From Pomphorhynchus laevis (taxonomy: Eukaryota; Acanthocephala; Palaeacanthocephala; Echinorhynchida; Pomphorhynchidae): a stretch of 64,000 bases of DNA. The notes beneath the pieces are model-generated. The model saw only the letters and a program-made list of their open reading frames with translations, did no database searches and was not told where the DNA came from. The position numbers and the translations under genes were made by a program. This document shows, one piece after another, positions 47,301 to 57,990 of this stretch; the first letter of the stretch is position 1; each line of letters begins with the position of its first letter. The stretch is from contig WNNJ02001684.1 in the NCBI GenBank assembly GCA_012934845.2, positions 124,001 through 188,000 of the forward strand. The letters run 5' to 3'.

Positions 47301-50300
47301 AATTATGAAATATCTTATTGAAATATTATATTTAAATAATAGTACACACTTATTCAGTTAAAACCTTATGCTTATGACGAACCGCGAAATAAATTGAGTT
47401 TTCTCAATAAATTGGTTTTATTCTGCAGACAGATGTAGAAGGAAATACCCACCAAGACATTGAATCTAATTTGCGTACATGGAAATTTCAATTCATTATT
47501 CTCATGTTGTTTCGAAATATTTGAACCTGTCAGATGGTAATTGTTTTTTGCGTTTGACAAATTGCTCTTTCAGAGGACAGGAAACCAGGAACATTGATCG
47601 TTTTATCAAATATGATAAACGAATTGATAATATTCAGTTAGCCTAATCTCAATGTGATAACTGAAATCTAAAAAGCATCGATGTACATTAATAATATACA
47701 GTCATCTCATTACTAGGATCCCATGCATATGTTAACTGTATAATTTATAATTGCATAAATTATATATTTATAATAATATATTTATAAAATAATAAAAATT
47801 GAAATGTATTATTTAAAAGAAATGTTTCTTTTAATTTTTAATCTAATATACATTTTAATATAAATTTCATTTATGAATATAATAATATACAATGCATCTC
47901 GTGAAATGTGATTTATTTTCCTCAAATACATAGCAGCACGGTCACATTAAAAGATATTGATATTTATATTTATATAACATAAATTTTGTGTTAGAATATA
48001 ACTAGGCAGTATTTATTGTGAAGTGCTATGTTATTACCTTTCGATTTCTAGTCAAATTGGTACAGCTGTACTGCAATAATGGCGAATTTCATCTAAATCT
48101 TGAATAAATTATATTTCAAAATATCCATCAATAAACTATCATTTAGAATTTTTTACTTCCTTCTTGTAATTTGTTGTCTTTAATGGAATGATTCAACTAT
48201 ATATTTTCTTTAGTTAAAGTTTTAAAATATCGAGATTTAATTTTGCTCATTTAAATCATCCAAATAACTCTTTTAAATCATTATATATGATCCGGAAACA
48301 ATAACGGGTTAATTTAATAGTCAATCAGGCTATAAACAACAATATTGCTACAAATTGCTACGTTATTTTCACTTACCAGATCATATATAAATTATCTTAT
48401 ATAAATTATATCAAGTTAAAATGAATTGACTAATAACAGACGATGCATCATAATAAGGATTAGAGCTCACAGAAGGAACTTCTATGTAATCACGTTTTAG
48501 CCTTACTCATCGATCTAACATAGCAGCGTTGCCATATTTGATTTTCAGAGGACGTATTTCCTCTGATGAAATTTGTTCATCAAGTATCTTATACTAATAC
48601 AAAGTATATTATTTATTATCCATCCATAAAAATTTGCCACTGATGATTTTAAATTTATTTTTAATAATATGTTGTTGATTTATGCATTTAACCATTTGCT
48701 GTTTGAATTTATTTTTATAGTAACCTAGTTTAAAAAATGTATCTATTAAATTATTTAAATGATTTTGAAGAAAGCCAATATCGTTTTTTGAGATAAAAAA
48801 GGTGAGCGAGATCTATTTCGGCTTGTGAAGCGAAGACATTAAAACACGCAGGATATCGAAAGGTTTTAATATAATATTTTTTATATAATATTAATATTAT
48901 ACATATATAATATATAATTATATATGTATAATATATATTATATATTATACAATATAATATATATTATATATATTATATATAATATATATTATACATGTAT
49001 AATATATAATAAACATGTTCAATAGGAGGAACTGTCGTTACAGAGGATAACTATTTTGCAATATTTATCATGATAGCCATATCTTTATGCTTATCATAAA
49101 AATACGTAGCGACACTGTCATGTTTATCATGTATGAATAGAAGATAAACTTGCATGCCTGTATTTACTGTCTTTAAATTAATAACAATACACACAACAAC
49201 GAGTGTTGCAAACGACGATTTAGAATCATTAATGAAGAACCAAAGATTATATTTTTGAGATTAAAACGATAGTGTAAAATTAATTACAAATATGTGAGGT
49301 GAAAATAAATTTTACGTGAATTTTAAAGACATAAAATCTTAGATTTGGCAAGAAAATAAAATAAAATTAACATGTAAAATATAATTTCTTTTAATTTAAT
49401 AGTAAAATGAATTAAAAAATTGTAGAAGCACAAAATTCAATGCAAAAATTCTCAAATGACAACAATGAATTGATGTGGTACGATTACAATCGTACCTTAT
49501 TAAATAGATACCTCTATGATATATACTCCATATATATACATTACATTAAATGCAATTCGATACCATTAAATCGACCACTTTATTTTTGTTTGGTGAAATC
49601 GTGATTAAAGAAATTAATACAAGACGTTAGAAAGCTTATTTTTCATTTTTACATTCAGGTGGATGGCATAATCATAACCGTAAACACCATTACTAACAGG
49701 TGGACTCCCTGACTACCAAGCGGGTGGATTCTCACTACATTAAAACCCATGAATTTTCTAATTAAGACATTAAGAAATTATTATAACTTTCCATTTATTG
49801 TCTTATTCACAATCTTAATGTTTATAAAGGGCCTTTGTTTTACTTATAAATATTAATTACATAAATATTAGATTAATATTAGGAATTTAAAATAAACATT
49901 AAAAAATTGTAAAAATTTGTTACAAAAAGTAGTGTACATTAATTATTATCACTTGTACATCAAGTAATAATTTACTTGATGTAAGTGAGTAATAAGTAAT
50001 CTTGTAAAGAATAAACTCATATATATAAGTATGGAATTTAACTGATAATCTGAATAATAATAAATGTTAGATGTAATAAAATGTATTTGCATTTTTAAAA
50101 GGCATCATAAAATTACCACATCTTGTAATTTTAAAGTAATTAGTTCTACACATTATCAACCAGTTAATATGCGCAAAGAAACACAGTTTTCTTGGTATAT
50201 ATGGTTCACTCGGATTGTAGTTACATAGAGAAACAACTGGCGGCATTTTTACATATTTTTTAATTGCCATAAAATAGTTTAAAATATTACAGCTATATTT

Positions 50301-51774
50301 GATTGAGTCTTCTGTTCAATATGGGGAGTTTGTAATTTAGTGATGTTTAATTATCCCAGATATCAGAAAACAAGAAGACATAAAATAACTTCGGATAAAT
50401 GTGTGCAAAACGTCCCTCAAATCTTAAGTATGATAATTCGCAATAGCTCAATTGTATAGTAACTGTTCTGTAACTATTTGAATGATAACTAGATATGATT
50501 ACTGTAGTTTTACGTAGAAGGTGTGCGTTATTTTCACTCTCTTGCCAACGATTACTATCTTCAAAAGTACAACCCAAGTTGGCTTGGGTTTAAATACACA
50601 TTCTGTAGTAGAGCTAATAAGTCCTGTAGGTGGATTAATCTCTGTTTATTTATGAAATCAGTTTATCCAATCTAATGTATACTTATTTTGTTGGAGAAGA
50701 AATTGTCTCTCTCCATCTGATGTTTTCGAATTTTCCTGTAAAATTTTCCTGGGTTGTCATTAATCCGAAAACAAATGCCGGTAATATTCTTATATTTGGC
50801 GATCATTAATTTGACGATGAAATTATGGATACAATAATTTCATGTAGTTAAAATCAATAACTCATTAATTAAAAATTTAAATTTAATGATAGATGTGTCA
50901 ACACTAATGCGTACATAATTAATTCAGTATTTATTTAAATATTCATTTAATTAAAATTAAAAATTACATAACGAAAATTAAAAATTTTTTTTAAACCAAA
51001 TGAAATATTATATTTCTTTATTAGAAAATAAAACAATAGCAAAAATTAATTGAGGATTTGGGAAATATTTTATCAAACAAATTTAGATTACTGCCAAGAA
51101 TAAAGTTGGTAAAAAATAGATTATCAATTAGAATCAAGTTATAAAACACAAAAATAGATTATCAATTGGCGATAGTTGTACTTAGGTGCGTTGCAAAAGT
51201 TGAAATGAAACAGTTTCAACTTTAATAAGATTAAATATAAATATATAATTTTATTTTTGTGCATATTTAAATATACAAATATTTTACATTTACAATATTA
51301 AAAAAGTAATTTAAATATAAAACAAGTAATATTACAGGAGGTTTCCATTGCCGAGAACCTGTAGACCCCGGTCCATGTATGGCTGCAATAAGAAGATACG
51401 CATACGATTACAAAACTGACAGTTGCAAATCGTTTATATATGGAGGATGTCAGGGCAATAAGAATAACTTTGAAACAAAACAACAATGCGAACAAGCGTG
51501 CGCTACCAGACACGACAATGATTCAACAAATCAAGGTACGGATGAGACATAATTAATGCATTTAAAATATTTATACATAGGAGGCTCAGGCGGATTTAAG
51601 TGCATGTTACCAAAAGATGAGGGTCCATGCAGAGGAGAGGAACGTCGGTGGTATTTCGATAGCGGCTCAAACAAGTGCAGACGATTTACCTATGGTGGAT
51701 GCCAAGGCAATGAAAATAATTTTAAAACTAAAAGCGAATGTGAACAAAGTTGTGGAGGCAATTGTAATTCTTAA
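38297..51774 (+). CDS. Secreted protein with five Kunitz (BPTI) domains, six exons (gene-level entry)
   Basis: Kunitz domains are small disulphide-bonded modules that usually block serine proteases by inserting a P1 residue into the active site; some block ion channels or have lost inhibition. Joined exons: 38297-38354, 42955-43161, 46654-46851, 46897-47121, 51338-51535, 51581-51774, in total 1080 nt or 359 residues and a stop. Exon 1 gives a hydrophobic signal peptide and each other exon one six-Cys domain, all joined at phase 1. P1 residues (after the second Cys) are K, M, R, M, R. Domains 4-5 duplicate 2-3. No membrane anchor follows, so the product should be secreted. The gene reads away from the twitchin-like gene. 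I cannot tell the target or tissue. Confidence 0.85.
38803..39450 (+). mobile_element. Penelope-like element 3' end (C-terminal frame and structured tail)
   Basis: Open frame 38987-39244 starts MHEHSCIPYNIKCNTLNNEI and ends K-L-L-S-G-K-F-L-W-M-D-N-K, then TAA. Just before it is YRKDDIF, the end of the reverse transcriptase seen in the 33.8 kb copy. A partial copy of the same segment (38803-38938) precedes it, so the element is nested or tandem. No GIY-YIG endonuclease follows the frame. The tail at 39289-39368 can form a hairpin and a pseudoknot. Confidence 0.6.
39289..39368 (+). ncRNA. Predicted pseudoknot in the Penelope-like 3' tail
   Basis: Hairpin AAATACAT / ATGTATTT (39289-39311), then helix 1 GGCCCC (39312-39317) with GGGGCC (39343-39348) interleaved with helix 2 CTGCTATG (39319-39326) and CATAGCAG (39361-39368). 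The copy at 3844-3897 keeps GGCC/GGCC and TGCTAT/ATAGCA. An HDV-type ribozyme has this helix order, but its other helices are not clear here. Confidence 0.45.
39890..40270 (+). mobile_element. Penelope-like GIY-YIG endonuclease remnant
   Basis: Translation from about 39954 gives YKSTNVAYKIPCLNCPAKYF, then KETKQGLTEKMKQHNYNLKK and NHW. This is the Cys-bearing GIY-YIG endonuclease of canonical Penelope elements (Y-K-I-P-C-x-x-C...Y-I-G-x-T-x-R-x-L-x-x-R-x-x-E-H), with the catalytic Arg replaced. The downstream frame shows NWKLVIPTSTLQNR. Stops make it a pseudogene. It is a different family from the endonuclease-less copies nearby. Confidence 0.55.
40318..40412 (+). repeat. Penelope-type terminal repeat with hammerhead-like hairpin, copy a
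   Basis: Reads CACTTGAAAAGGATTATCGC, AATAGTC, GAAA, then TTTATACGCCCTGAACAA. It directly follows the GIY-YIG remnant, so it is likely that element's 3' terminal repeat. Confidence 0.6.
40478..40572 (+). repeat. Penelope-type terminal repeat with hammerhead-like hairpin, copy b
   Basis: Reads CACTTAAAAAGGACTATTGC, AATAGTC, GAAA, then TTTAAACGCCTTGAACAA, in tandem 160 bp after copy a. The GACTATT / AATAGTC stem is perfect. Confidence 0.6.
40573..42954. other. Rest of Kunitz intron 1; nothing recognised
   Basis: A+T-rich intron sequence. A short AG/GT-bounded block at 42180-42225 was tested as an exon and fails in the required phase. No other feature was seen. Confidence 0.5.
42955..43161 (+). 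CDS. Kunitz gene exon 2: Kunitz domain 1 (P1 Lys)
   Basis: 69 residues with all six Cys: CMQPKDPGPCKASMRRYYFD, then CMPFTYGGCQGNDNNF and ECRSTC. P1 is K, as expected for a trypsin-type inhibitor. Followed by a polar linker with TEDNSAPG. Acceptor TTTAAG, donor GGAG|GTAATA, phase 1-1. Intron 1 before it is 4.6 kb. Confidence 0.88.
43512..46100 (+). mobile_element. Non-LTR retrotransposon (RTE/CR1-like), full-domain but dead, in Kunitz intron 2
   Basis: Two enzyme domains are readable across several frames. Endonuclease (43600-43960): VVGGDFNAQ, NTCFQHRKRHLVTWTYPNG, NQIDFILV and TDHSLVIMDIE, the D-F-N, T-W, Q-I-D and S/T-D-H boxes of AP-type endonucleases. Reverse transcriptase (44640-45470): STGLDQI, ENQAGFRPNRGCIDHIFIL, LFLDFKSAFDQVNR, GVLSPELFNIVIDHLLW, LIYADVVVVL (second Asp of Y-x-D-D changed to Val) and FTYLGSIFSDD. 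The C-terminal part (45650-46010) shows ELRCLRRIERVNPLDRVSNA, LRYLGHALRM and RWRQELEM. Many stops and frameshifts. G+C content is clearly higher than in the flanks. Same orientation as the host gene. Confidence 0.8.
46326..47062 (+). repeat. Tandem-duplicated Kunitz exon pair, first copy
   Basis: 46500-47062 matches 51184-51746 at a constant offset of 4684 bases with only a handful of substitutions. Homology continues upstream with indels; about 130 bp at 46367-46499 is absent from the second copy. Confidence 0.85.
46654..46851 (+). CDS. Kunitz gene exon 3: Kunitz domain 2 (P1 Met)
   Basis: 66 residues: CREPVDPGPCMAAIRRYAYD, CKSFIYGGCQGNKNNF, QCEQAC. P1 is M, suggesting a chymotrypsin- or elastase-type target, or none. 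Acceptor TTACAG, donor CAAG|GTACGG, phase 1-1. The open frame on the opposite strand is its shadow. A 45-bp intron follows. Confidence 0.88.
46897..47121 (+). CDS. Kunitz gene exon 4: Kunitz domain 3 (P1 Arg)
   Basis: 75 residues: CMLPKDEGPCRGEERRWYFD, CRRFTYGGCQGNENNF, ECEQNC, then a linker with GGVDPPIEIPGIG. P1 is R. Acceptor ACATAG, donor GGCG|GTAAAT, phase 1-1. An upstream in-frame ATG at 46872 is inside the intron and is not the start. Confidence 0.88.
48380..48800 (-). mobile_element. Penelope-like 3' end, truncated
   Basis: Reverse complement of the segment at 38.9-39.4 kb: C-terminal coding end (48600-48780) and the structured tail (48470-48570). The tail keeps CTGCTATG / CATAGAAG but has lost helix 1. 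Confidence 0.6.
48880..49015. repeat. TA-rich simple repeat
   Basis: Runs of TATATAATATAT and related words with local palindromes. Simple-sequence DNA. Confidence 0.7.
51141..51746 (+). repeat. Tandem-duplicated Kunitz exon pair, second copy
   Basis: Second copy of the two-exon block at 46.3-47.1 kb. The match stops abruptly inside the last Kunitz exon, after E-C-E-Q. Confidence 0.85.
51338..51535 (+). CDS. Kunitz gene exon 5: Kunitz domain 4 (duplicate of domain 2)
   Basis: Identical in protein sequence to exon 3, with the same splice sites. Lies exactly 4684 bases downstream of it. P1 is M. Confidence 0.88.
51581..51774 (+). CDS. Kunitz gene exon 6: Kunitz domain 5 and stop
   Basis: Duplicate of exon 4 up to the last domain helix, with two silent differences. 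After E-C-E-Q it diverges to SCGGNCNS and a TAA stop. The tail adds one extra Cys after the sixth domain Cys. P1 is R. No clear AATAAA follows at once; one lies at about 52333. Confidence 0.87.
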
Positions 51775-52740
51775 CATCCAAAGATTGATTTCCCCGGTTT
51801 GGTAATATCTTTTTAAAATTCTTTTTGTTTAATTAATTTTTAATAGAATATTATAATCTTATATAAGAATCATAATATCATAAAGATTATATTATATATA
51901 AGGATAATAGATTTTTTATTTGATAAATAGTGTTTAATTATAAATGATTTGTAAAAGTATTTTAAAAGCGATTTTAATTATTAAATATCTCTAGTTGCTA
52001 GAAATTTGTTATTTGTAAATATAATGTAAATTTTTGCCTATTTTAATTCTAGAACCTATTCTGATACTAATTCAAATATAGAATTGTTAGATTCTTATTT
52101 AGACTACATTTGCTGTTTATGTTTTGAGCTTTAGCATTAATTAAATAATATTTAGTAATTTGATGCTACGCGATTTGTACAATTGCAAATATACAAGCGT
52201 ATAAGTTAAAATTATTAAAAATTATTTTAAATACGTCTATTTACTTTTTTATCACACGATGATTTAAATACATTCGGTATTTTACGCAATTTTGTATTTT
52301 TTAATTATTATTGAGTTACTATTTTAAAACCAAATAAAAAATGTATTATACAACATTTAAATCGTTCCTAAATGATGATACCAAATCTTAAATGGTAAAA
52401 GTATTCTCTTATAAAACATAATTTATATCCTCTTATTGATGAGACGCTAGTGCATATCTTTTAATTCGATAAATATTGTGCTTAGAACTAGAAATATTTA
52501 ACAATATTTAAATATGTAATATTAAATATTAATATTTATATATTAAAGTGATATATTAAATATCTACAATGATATATAATCATAAATATTATCATTAATA
52601 TAATCATTAAATATAAAATGTATTATTAAACTTTATACATTCAGTTGTAAACTATTAAATAAATAACATTTGCTTATTATATTTAATCAATATTTGAATA
52701 TTATTATTTGTATATTTATTGATATTTGACTATTGTAATA
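51775..52740. other. 3' flank of the Kunitz gene
   Basis: A+T-rich. The first AATAAA is at about 52333 (inside CCAAATAAAAAATG) and could be the polyadenylation signal. No other feature was seen. Confidence 0.35.
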
Positions 52741-52744
52741 ACAT

Positions 52745-52995
52745 TTTATTAATAACATTTGGCTATAATAACATTTAGCTTATAACATTTGGCTATAATA
52801 ATATTTAGCTTATAACATTTGGCTATAATAACATTTAGCTTATAACATTTGGTTATAGTAACATTTGGCTATAATAACATTTAGCTTATAACATTTGGTT
52901 ATAGTAACATTTAGCTTATAACATTTGGCTATAATAATATTTAGCTTATAACATTTGGCTATAATAACATTTAGCTTGTAACATTTGGCTATTTA
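52745..52995. repeat. Minisatellite, unit about 28 bp
   Basis: About nine copies of a two-part unit alternating TAACATTTGGCTATAATAA and CATTTAGCTTA. Small variants (GGTTATAGTA) are spread through it. Confidence 0.8.
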
Positions 52996-53559
52996 TCATT
53001 TGAATTTAGTCGTTATTTGTTATACTTTGTATAAATTGCTATCATTTAACAATTGGCATATTTTTAAGCAAATTAATAAAATAATTTAAAACATTTTAAT
53101 CAAATTTTTAATCAAATATTTTTAAAATTTGTGTGGTCTCCCGATAAATCTTAACATACAAAATTGAACAAAATATACATTAATTTAATTTTCTATTGCC
53201 TTTAAGGTGAATTTCCCGCATAACACAGAACCGGAATCGCTACAGTGTTTCATATGCATTCCTAAATCATTACTATTTTGCTCGTTACACTGTTTGTTAC
53301 AATCATCATGTTATACTATTTGAGTTATATTCTATAACAATTATGCTAACTCAATTATATTAAACTGTTTTGCTGTTAAAATTGAGATAATTGAATTTAG
53401 CATAATATTAAATTGTATTTTCATTAAATAATATTTAATGGTGATGATTTAAGACTTATATTAAAACGAAGATTATTAGGTTACATCGACTGCAGGTATA
53501 TTGGAATATGTCCCATTCTGTTTCTAGCATATCTTTAATGTCATCATTAGTGATCATAT

Positions 53560-53840
53560 TATTATAATTACTACTATTAATAAAATACCGGCAACACTTA
53601 AAGAAGAAAACGAAAGTTTAGAAATTTCAATGTATGTCGACTATCTAGTTATCTTATCAATGTACCATCGTGACGCACAAAAATCCTTACACGCTTTAAG
53701 TTGTTATTGCTCTACCAATAAGTTTCTCGTTAATTTAGATAAAACAAAAGTGTGAAAGTTCAGGAGAGGTAGCCGATTAGCCAGAGGGGACGTACTCAAA
53801 TTCGGAGACTTGCCAATTAGTTTTGCTTCTGGTGGTATAT
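53560..53840 (+). mobile_element. LINE reverse-transcriptase fragment (CR1/Jockey-like)
   Basis: Translation of 53575-53825 gives KIPATLKEENESLEI, SMYVDYLVILS (a changed Y-A-D-D box), CYCSTNKFLVNLDKTKV, a stop, then KFRRGSRLARGD. The order palm box, Y-C-x-x-N, N-x-x-K-T-K and F-R-R-G is that of LINE reverse transcriptases. A different family from the element at 43.5 kb. Confidence 0.6.
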
Positions 53841-55690
53841 ATGATTGATTGTGCATCACTTAATTGCGAAGACTACATATAAGTAAAAGTAAACCTCCAT
53901 CTACGTAAAAGTTCAAAGGGATTTTGCCTTCGAGTATTTCCTTACAGATCATGTGCCACAAATTATGGTTAATTAGGTTCTGGTGATGTACTTGGTCTTA
54001 TTTAAATTAGAAGGCTTATTTATTTAATAAAATATTATAAGATATTAAATATTATTAATATTAAATATATTGATTTTTTATTTTTTCTGTTTTAATGTAT
54101 ATTCAGCCCAATGTCGAGAGACAGAGGCCAATAAATAATTTCTACATTATTATTAAATATTAATTTAATATTTTATATATTTATATTTAATATTATAAAC
54201 TACTAAAATAATATATTATTTTAAATTCAATATTTAGTGTTGAATTAAGCAATAATGAAGGCAGATTTATTTATTACAGTGAATGGCATGAGAAAGCACA
54301 TATAATAAATAGAAATATCTACAAGGTGTTAGTTTGGGGATAGAAATTTTATGATATCGTGTAAATATCGTACAAATGAAAGCTTAAAAGTTTGAAATCA
54401 GGATAATGTAAGTACCAAGCATACGCTTTAGATTTAAATAATAAGAACACTATAAACCTGTATTAGGGATATTTAAAAGTAATGCACTATCAATACTCAA
54501 TTGATAATTAGGCTATTTAACAATCCAATTTGCCATTTTTAAAACACCATACCGTTTTATTAGTTTTAAAATTGAATTAAAAATTTAAATAAATTCACGA
54601 AATAACGTTTGCTTATTTAGTCGTTAGAATTGGAGGAGTTTTTATTACCAATAAAACAATTTTGAATTAAAAAGTAATATTTTTTATGTTAATGAAATTA
54701 AATACACTTTTATAAAATTTGTTAATTTATTTCTTAAAACTTTTGTGGTCTTCCTATAAATCATAGAGTATAAAATTAAAAGTTAAAGAAACGCCAAATT
54801 GGAAACATTCCATTGTTAATTTTGAACTAATATATACATGATTCTCAAAAACGTCTGAACTGCTAAGATTACTATTGTTGTCTTTTGATATAGACTGAGA
54901 TAGCTGTTTGTTAAAACTGGTAGTTACGAATAAACGTAATCTGAATAGACTATTTCCGATTCAAATCATAGGACTTTAGAATAGAGACAACGAATCACAA
55001 CATCAAAATTAATCGCAAAGTTTATTTTTAATAGACAAACATTTTTGGAAATGTTTGCTGGAATAGGTTTAATTGAAAGTGGTAAATTAATGTTACAAAC
55101 AATGGGCAACACGTCAGCATGAAGGATATATACATAAAATGTGAAAGAGACAAAAAAGAAAGTAACTCACAGATCTTTTATAAAAGCAGATCCATAAAAG
55201 ACAGAAATTAGTTTTTGCAATGTTTGGGCTCGTCTATTTGCCATAACCGAAATTGAAGACATTTCATCTGATTACATAAGTACATCTTATATGATCAGTG
55301 TTAGGCTTAAGTTGAAAAAGCGTTAGAAGTAAATGTACGTATTAGACTGGGAAAAAAAGTTTAAGTGATAAACAATAATTTTTAATCAGCGATCAATTTA
55401 AATTCTCAGATCTAGACTAGAATATTATAAATAATCTATAATTAAATTAATATAATAATAAATAATATTATTATTTATTAATATAAATTTTATTTAAGCT
55501 TCAAAAAAACATATTTTGTTTTTCAAAAAATATAAATAATTTCTTCTACGCCAAAATCAACTTTTATGCTCACAATCATACGATTTTTATTATTGGTCTA
55601 TGTATTTTCAACACAAACACTTATATAAAAAAAACATTTATTTTTACGTGGCAAATGTGTGCCGCCGCACGCTTACATTACCACAACAAA
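53841..55690. other. Intergenic, nothing recognised
   Basis: A+T-rich sequence with short T/A runs. No frame, repeat or motif could be supported. Confidence 0.45.
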
Positions 55691-55694
55691 AAAA

Positions 55695-55945
55695 ATCTAA
55701 ATAATGTTTCGAGGAGGTGAGTACGGAGGCGGCATTTGAATGCAATAAGGGATTAAGCGCGGCGGAAGTCGAGTGGGAGCTGATTCCAGGTAAGTGGGGC
55801 GGCGACGAGGAAGGATCGGAGACCTTAGTTGTTAGAGTAATTGAGAACGTGAAGTAATAAGGAATTACGGGAACGCAGCGATAGAGATATGGGGCGAGTG
55901 TCGTCTAAGAAATGGAGGTTGATGAACGATGGGCAGCCGTATATT
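55695..55945. other. G+C-rich island of unknown origin
   Basis: Abrupt rise in G+C after an A-rich run (CACAACAAAAAAAATC). One plus-strand frame is open for about 50 codons, acidic (STEAAFECNKGL, EVEWELIPGKWGGDEEG) and ends in TAATAA. The sequence then drifts back to A+T-rich by about 55950. Could be a fragment of a transposon or a foreign insertion. I do not recognise the protein. Confidence 0.4.
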
Positions 55946-56061
55946 CTGTGATATGTAAGACAAATAAATGAAATGAGAGAAATAGCCGTACTAATTATAT
56001 ATTATTTAATTAATATAATTATAATAATGTATTTTAGCAATATTTGTGACTTTTATAGTCT

Positions 56062-56400
56062 ATAGAATGTTTCCCAACGTGATCGGTACCGACCTCTGTT
56101 GTTGATAGAGTGAAATTATAGATTTGGGGTTGGTAAATTAGCCCAGGGTCTGCATTCAATCAGATACAAGTTTATTTTGACGGCTATTGAAGAGGTAATC
56201 ACTACTGTGATGCACTAGCCGCTTCAGATAAAATAAAAAAGATATTGCTGAGCAACAGAACAGTACAAAGAAGGATGATAATATGGAACAACATGTGAAT
56301 ATTTAAAAACATCATATTTTTGTTACAACTAGATGAATTAACACTGTATGATAATGAACATTACTTTTTACATAAAGGAAGAATTCATATTTGCTAAGAA
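56062..56400 (+). mobile_element. Probable hAT transposase relic
   Basis: Frame from 56215 reads ALAASDKIKKILLSNRTVQ, RRMI, a stop, then FLLQLDELTLYD and YFLHKGRIHIC. This resembles the L-S-N-x-T-V-x-R-R-I ... Q-L-D-E-S-T ... hAT transposases of the ZBED5 type. TAGAATGTTTCCCAACGTG at about 56064 looks like a hAT terminal repeat. Only a fragment remains. Confidence 0.4.
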
Positions 56401-57884
56401 TTTGTCAATTTATGCAAAGGAAGAATGTTGTTTCTTATTTTGAAGCCTTTTCTTTATTAATAGAACATTTCATAGAGTAAAGTATTATGAATTGCTACAG
56501 ATGATGTTGCAGCGATAATCTAGCGTCGCAGAGGTCTTGTTGTGTATCTTAGATAAACTTGCAAATATATGAATCATTCATTATGTATAGCATAGGCAAC
56601 ATCTATTTGCTAAAAACTTGAGCGAATGATTACATAAAGCATTAAAATATTTTATAAATTTCAAATCATTAAAATATAAGAAATTGGTTATAAATAACAA
56701 ATTCGAATATACAAGGAATTGTCAAAAATCGTCAATTACAAGAACAAAAGCATTCACCATTCTTAAGCTGATTAAACTTTTTTAATTATCAAGCTGACTA
56801 AATTTTAAATGAAGTTTGATTTTTACTAAAAGTAATTTGTTTTGCTCATAGCAAACTGGACGAACTATTCAGTATTGAGGTTATTTTATGGTCCACGTCG
56901 CATTTATTTCTTAGTTCTTGAAGCCACTTATCAATTTAATTACGATCCTATAATCTAATGATTGTATTTTATTAAGTTTCCAAGTTTATCAAAATAGCAT
57001 TGTGTTATTTACCAAATCATTAGAAAAGTGAGATAAATTCAACTATTAAAGAAGTCTTTATTCTTATGCTAGCCGTTGATAACCTTAAACATCTTTACTT
57101 CATTTCACGAATTCATTCTCGTCAAACAAATCCCCAAATTTTAGAATGCTTTGCGAACTATTACGTAGCTTAAGAGTTTCAATTCATTTAAGTTAAGAAA
57201 TATTTTCTCATTTTTGTAGAAACTTATCTGACTGCTAGCAACATGTTTACTTGAATTTTAATTAAGACAATCAAACAAAGACCGAGATTTGTTCGAAACT
57301 CTGATTAAACTAATAGCGGACTTCACATAATTCTACTTCCATTCACATTTTGTAATTTAAAAATGTTTCTATCATTTCATTTATTTGTCTTACATATTTA
57401 TTTTCATGATTAAATGATTATAAGTCACTGCCGATTTGCTTGAGGGAGAAACTTGGATTTATTAATGGCCGGAAGGGGCAAGTGTTTGTGTAGAAAATGC
57501 ATAGAACAATAATAAAAATCACGTGGTTTGTGAGCATAATTATTGAAACAATTTTAAAATATGATTTTGAATTAAACATTTTATTAAAAATAATTTAAAT
57601 TAAATTAAAATTAATTTTTACAGTAGAAATGACAATCATAACAAGCAAATATTTTCTGTTATCTGCTCTCTCTCAAACTCGCAAATATCCACTGTCATGA
57701 TATAATCGTTTATCTGTAAGATACTATGTGGCCTTAAATTAGTATGTGGCCTTATATTATATAATTATATAATATATTATATTTTAGTAATTATATAATT
57801 ACTAAAATAACATTCATATTTTATTATATTAATATATTTAATATTTTAACGATATAATAAAACAAGTTGAGAGATTATTGATTT

Positions 57885-57990
57885 GTTTACGATAAGTGAT
57901 CAGTTCACGATTAGTTATTACTTCACGACTAGTGATTAGGTCACAATTAGTGATTAGTTCACGATTAGTGATTAGTCACTAATGAAGTCA
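57885..57990. repeat. Short tandem array around TTCACGATTAGTGATTAG
   Basis: Five or so degenerate copies of an 18-22 bp unit, flanked by a partial inverted copy (TCACTAATGAAGTCACT). Confidence 0.65.

Larger units (their letters stand above)
47122..51337. other. Kunitz intron 4; two candidate alternative 3' exons
   Basis: Phase-1 acceptors at 47429 (TTCTGCAG, then 11 residues and TGA at 47461-47463) and 49659 (CATTTTTACATTCAG, then GWHNHNRKHHY and TAA at 49694-49696) would each end a three-domain protein. An (AT)n tract lies at 48880-49015. The stretch 50060-50680 is less A+T-rich and has open frames on both strands that I do not recognise. Confidence 0.35.

Noticed and set aside
50067-50577. 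Two minus-strand open frames
   Set aside because: No domain recognised, both strands are open, and no convincing splice or promoter signals; left as unresolved intron sequence.
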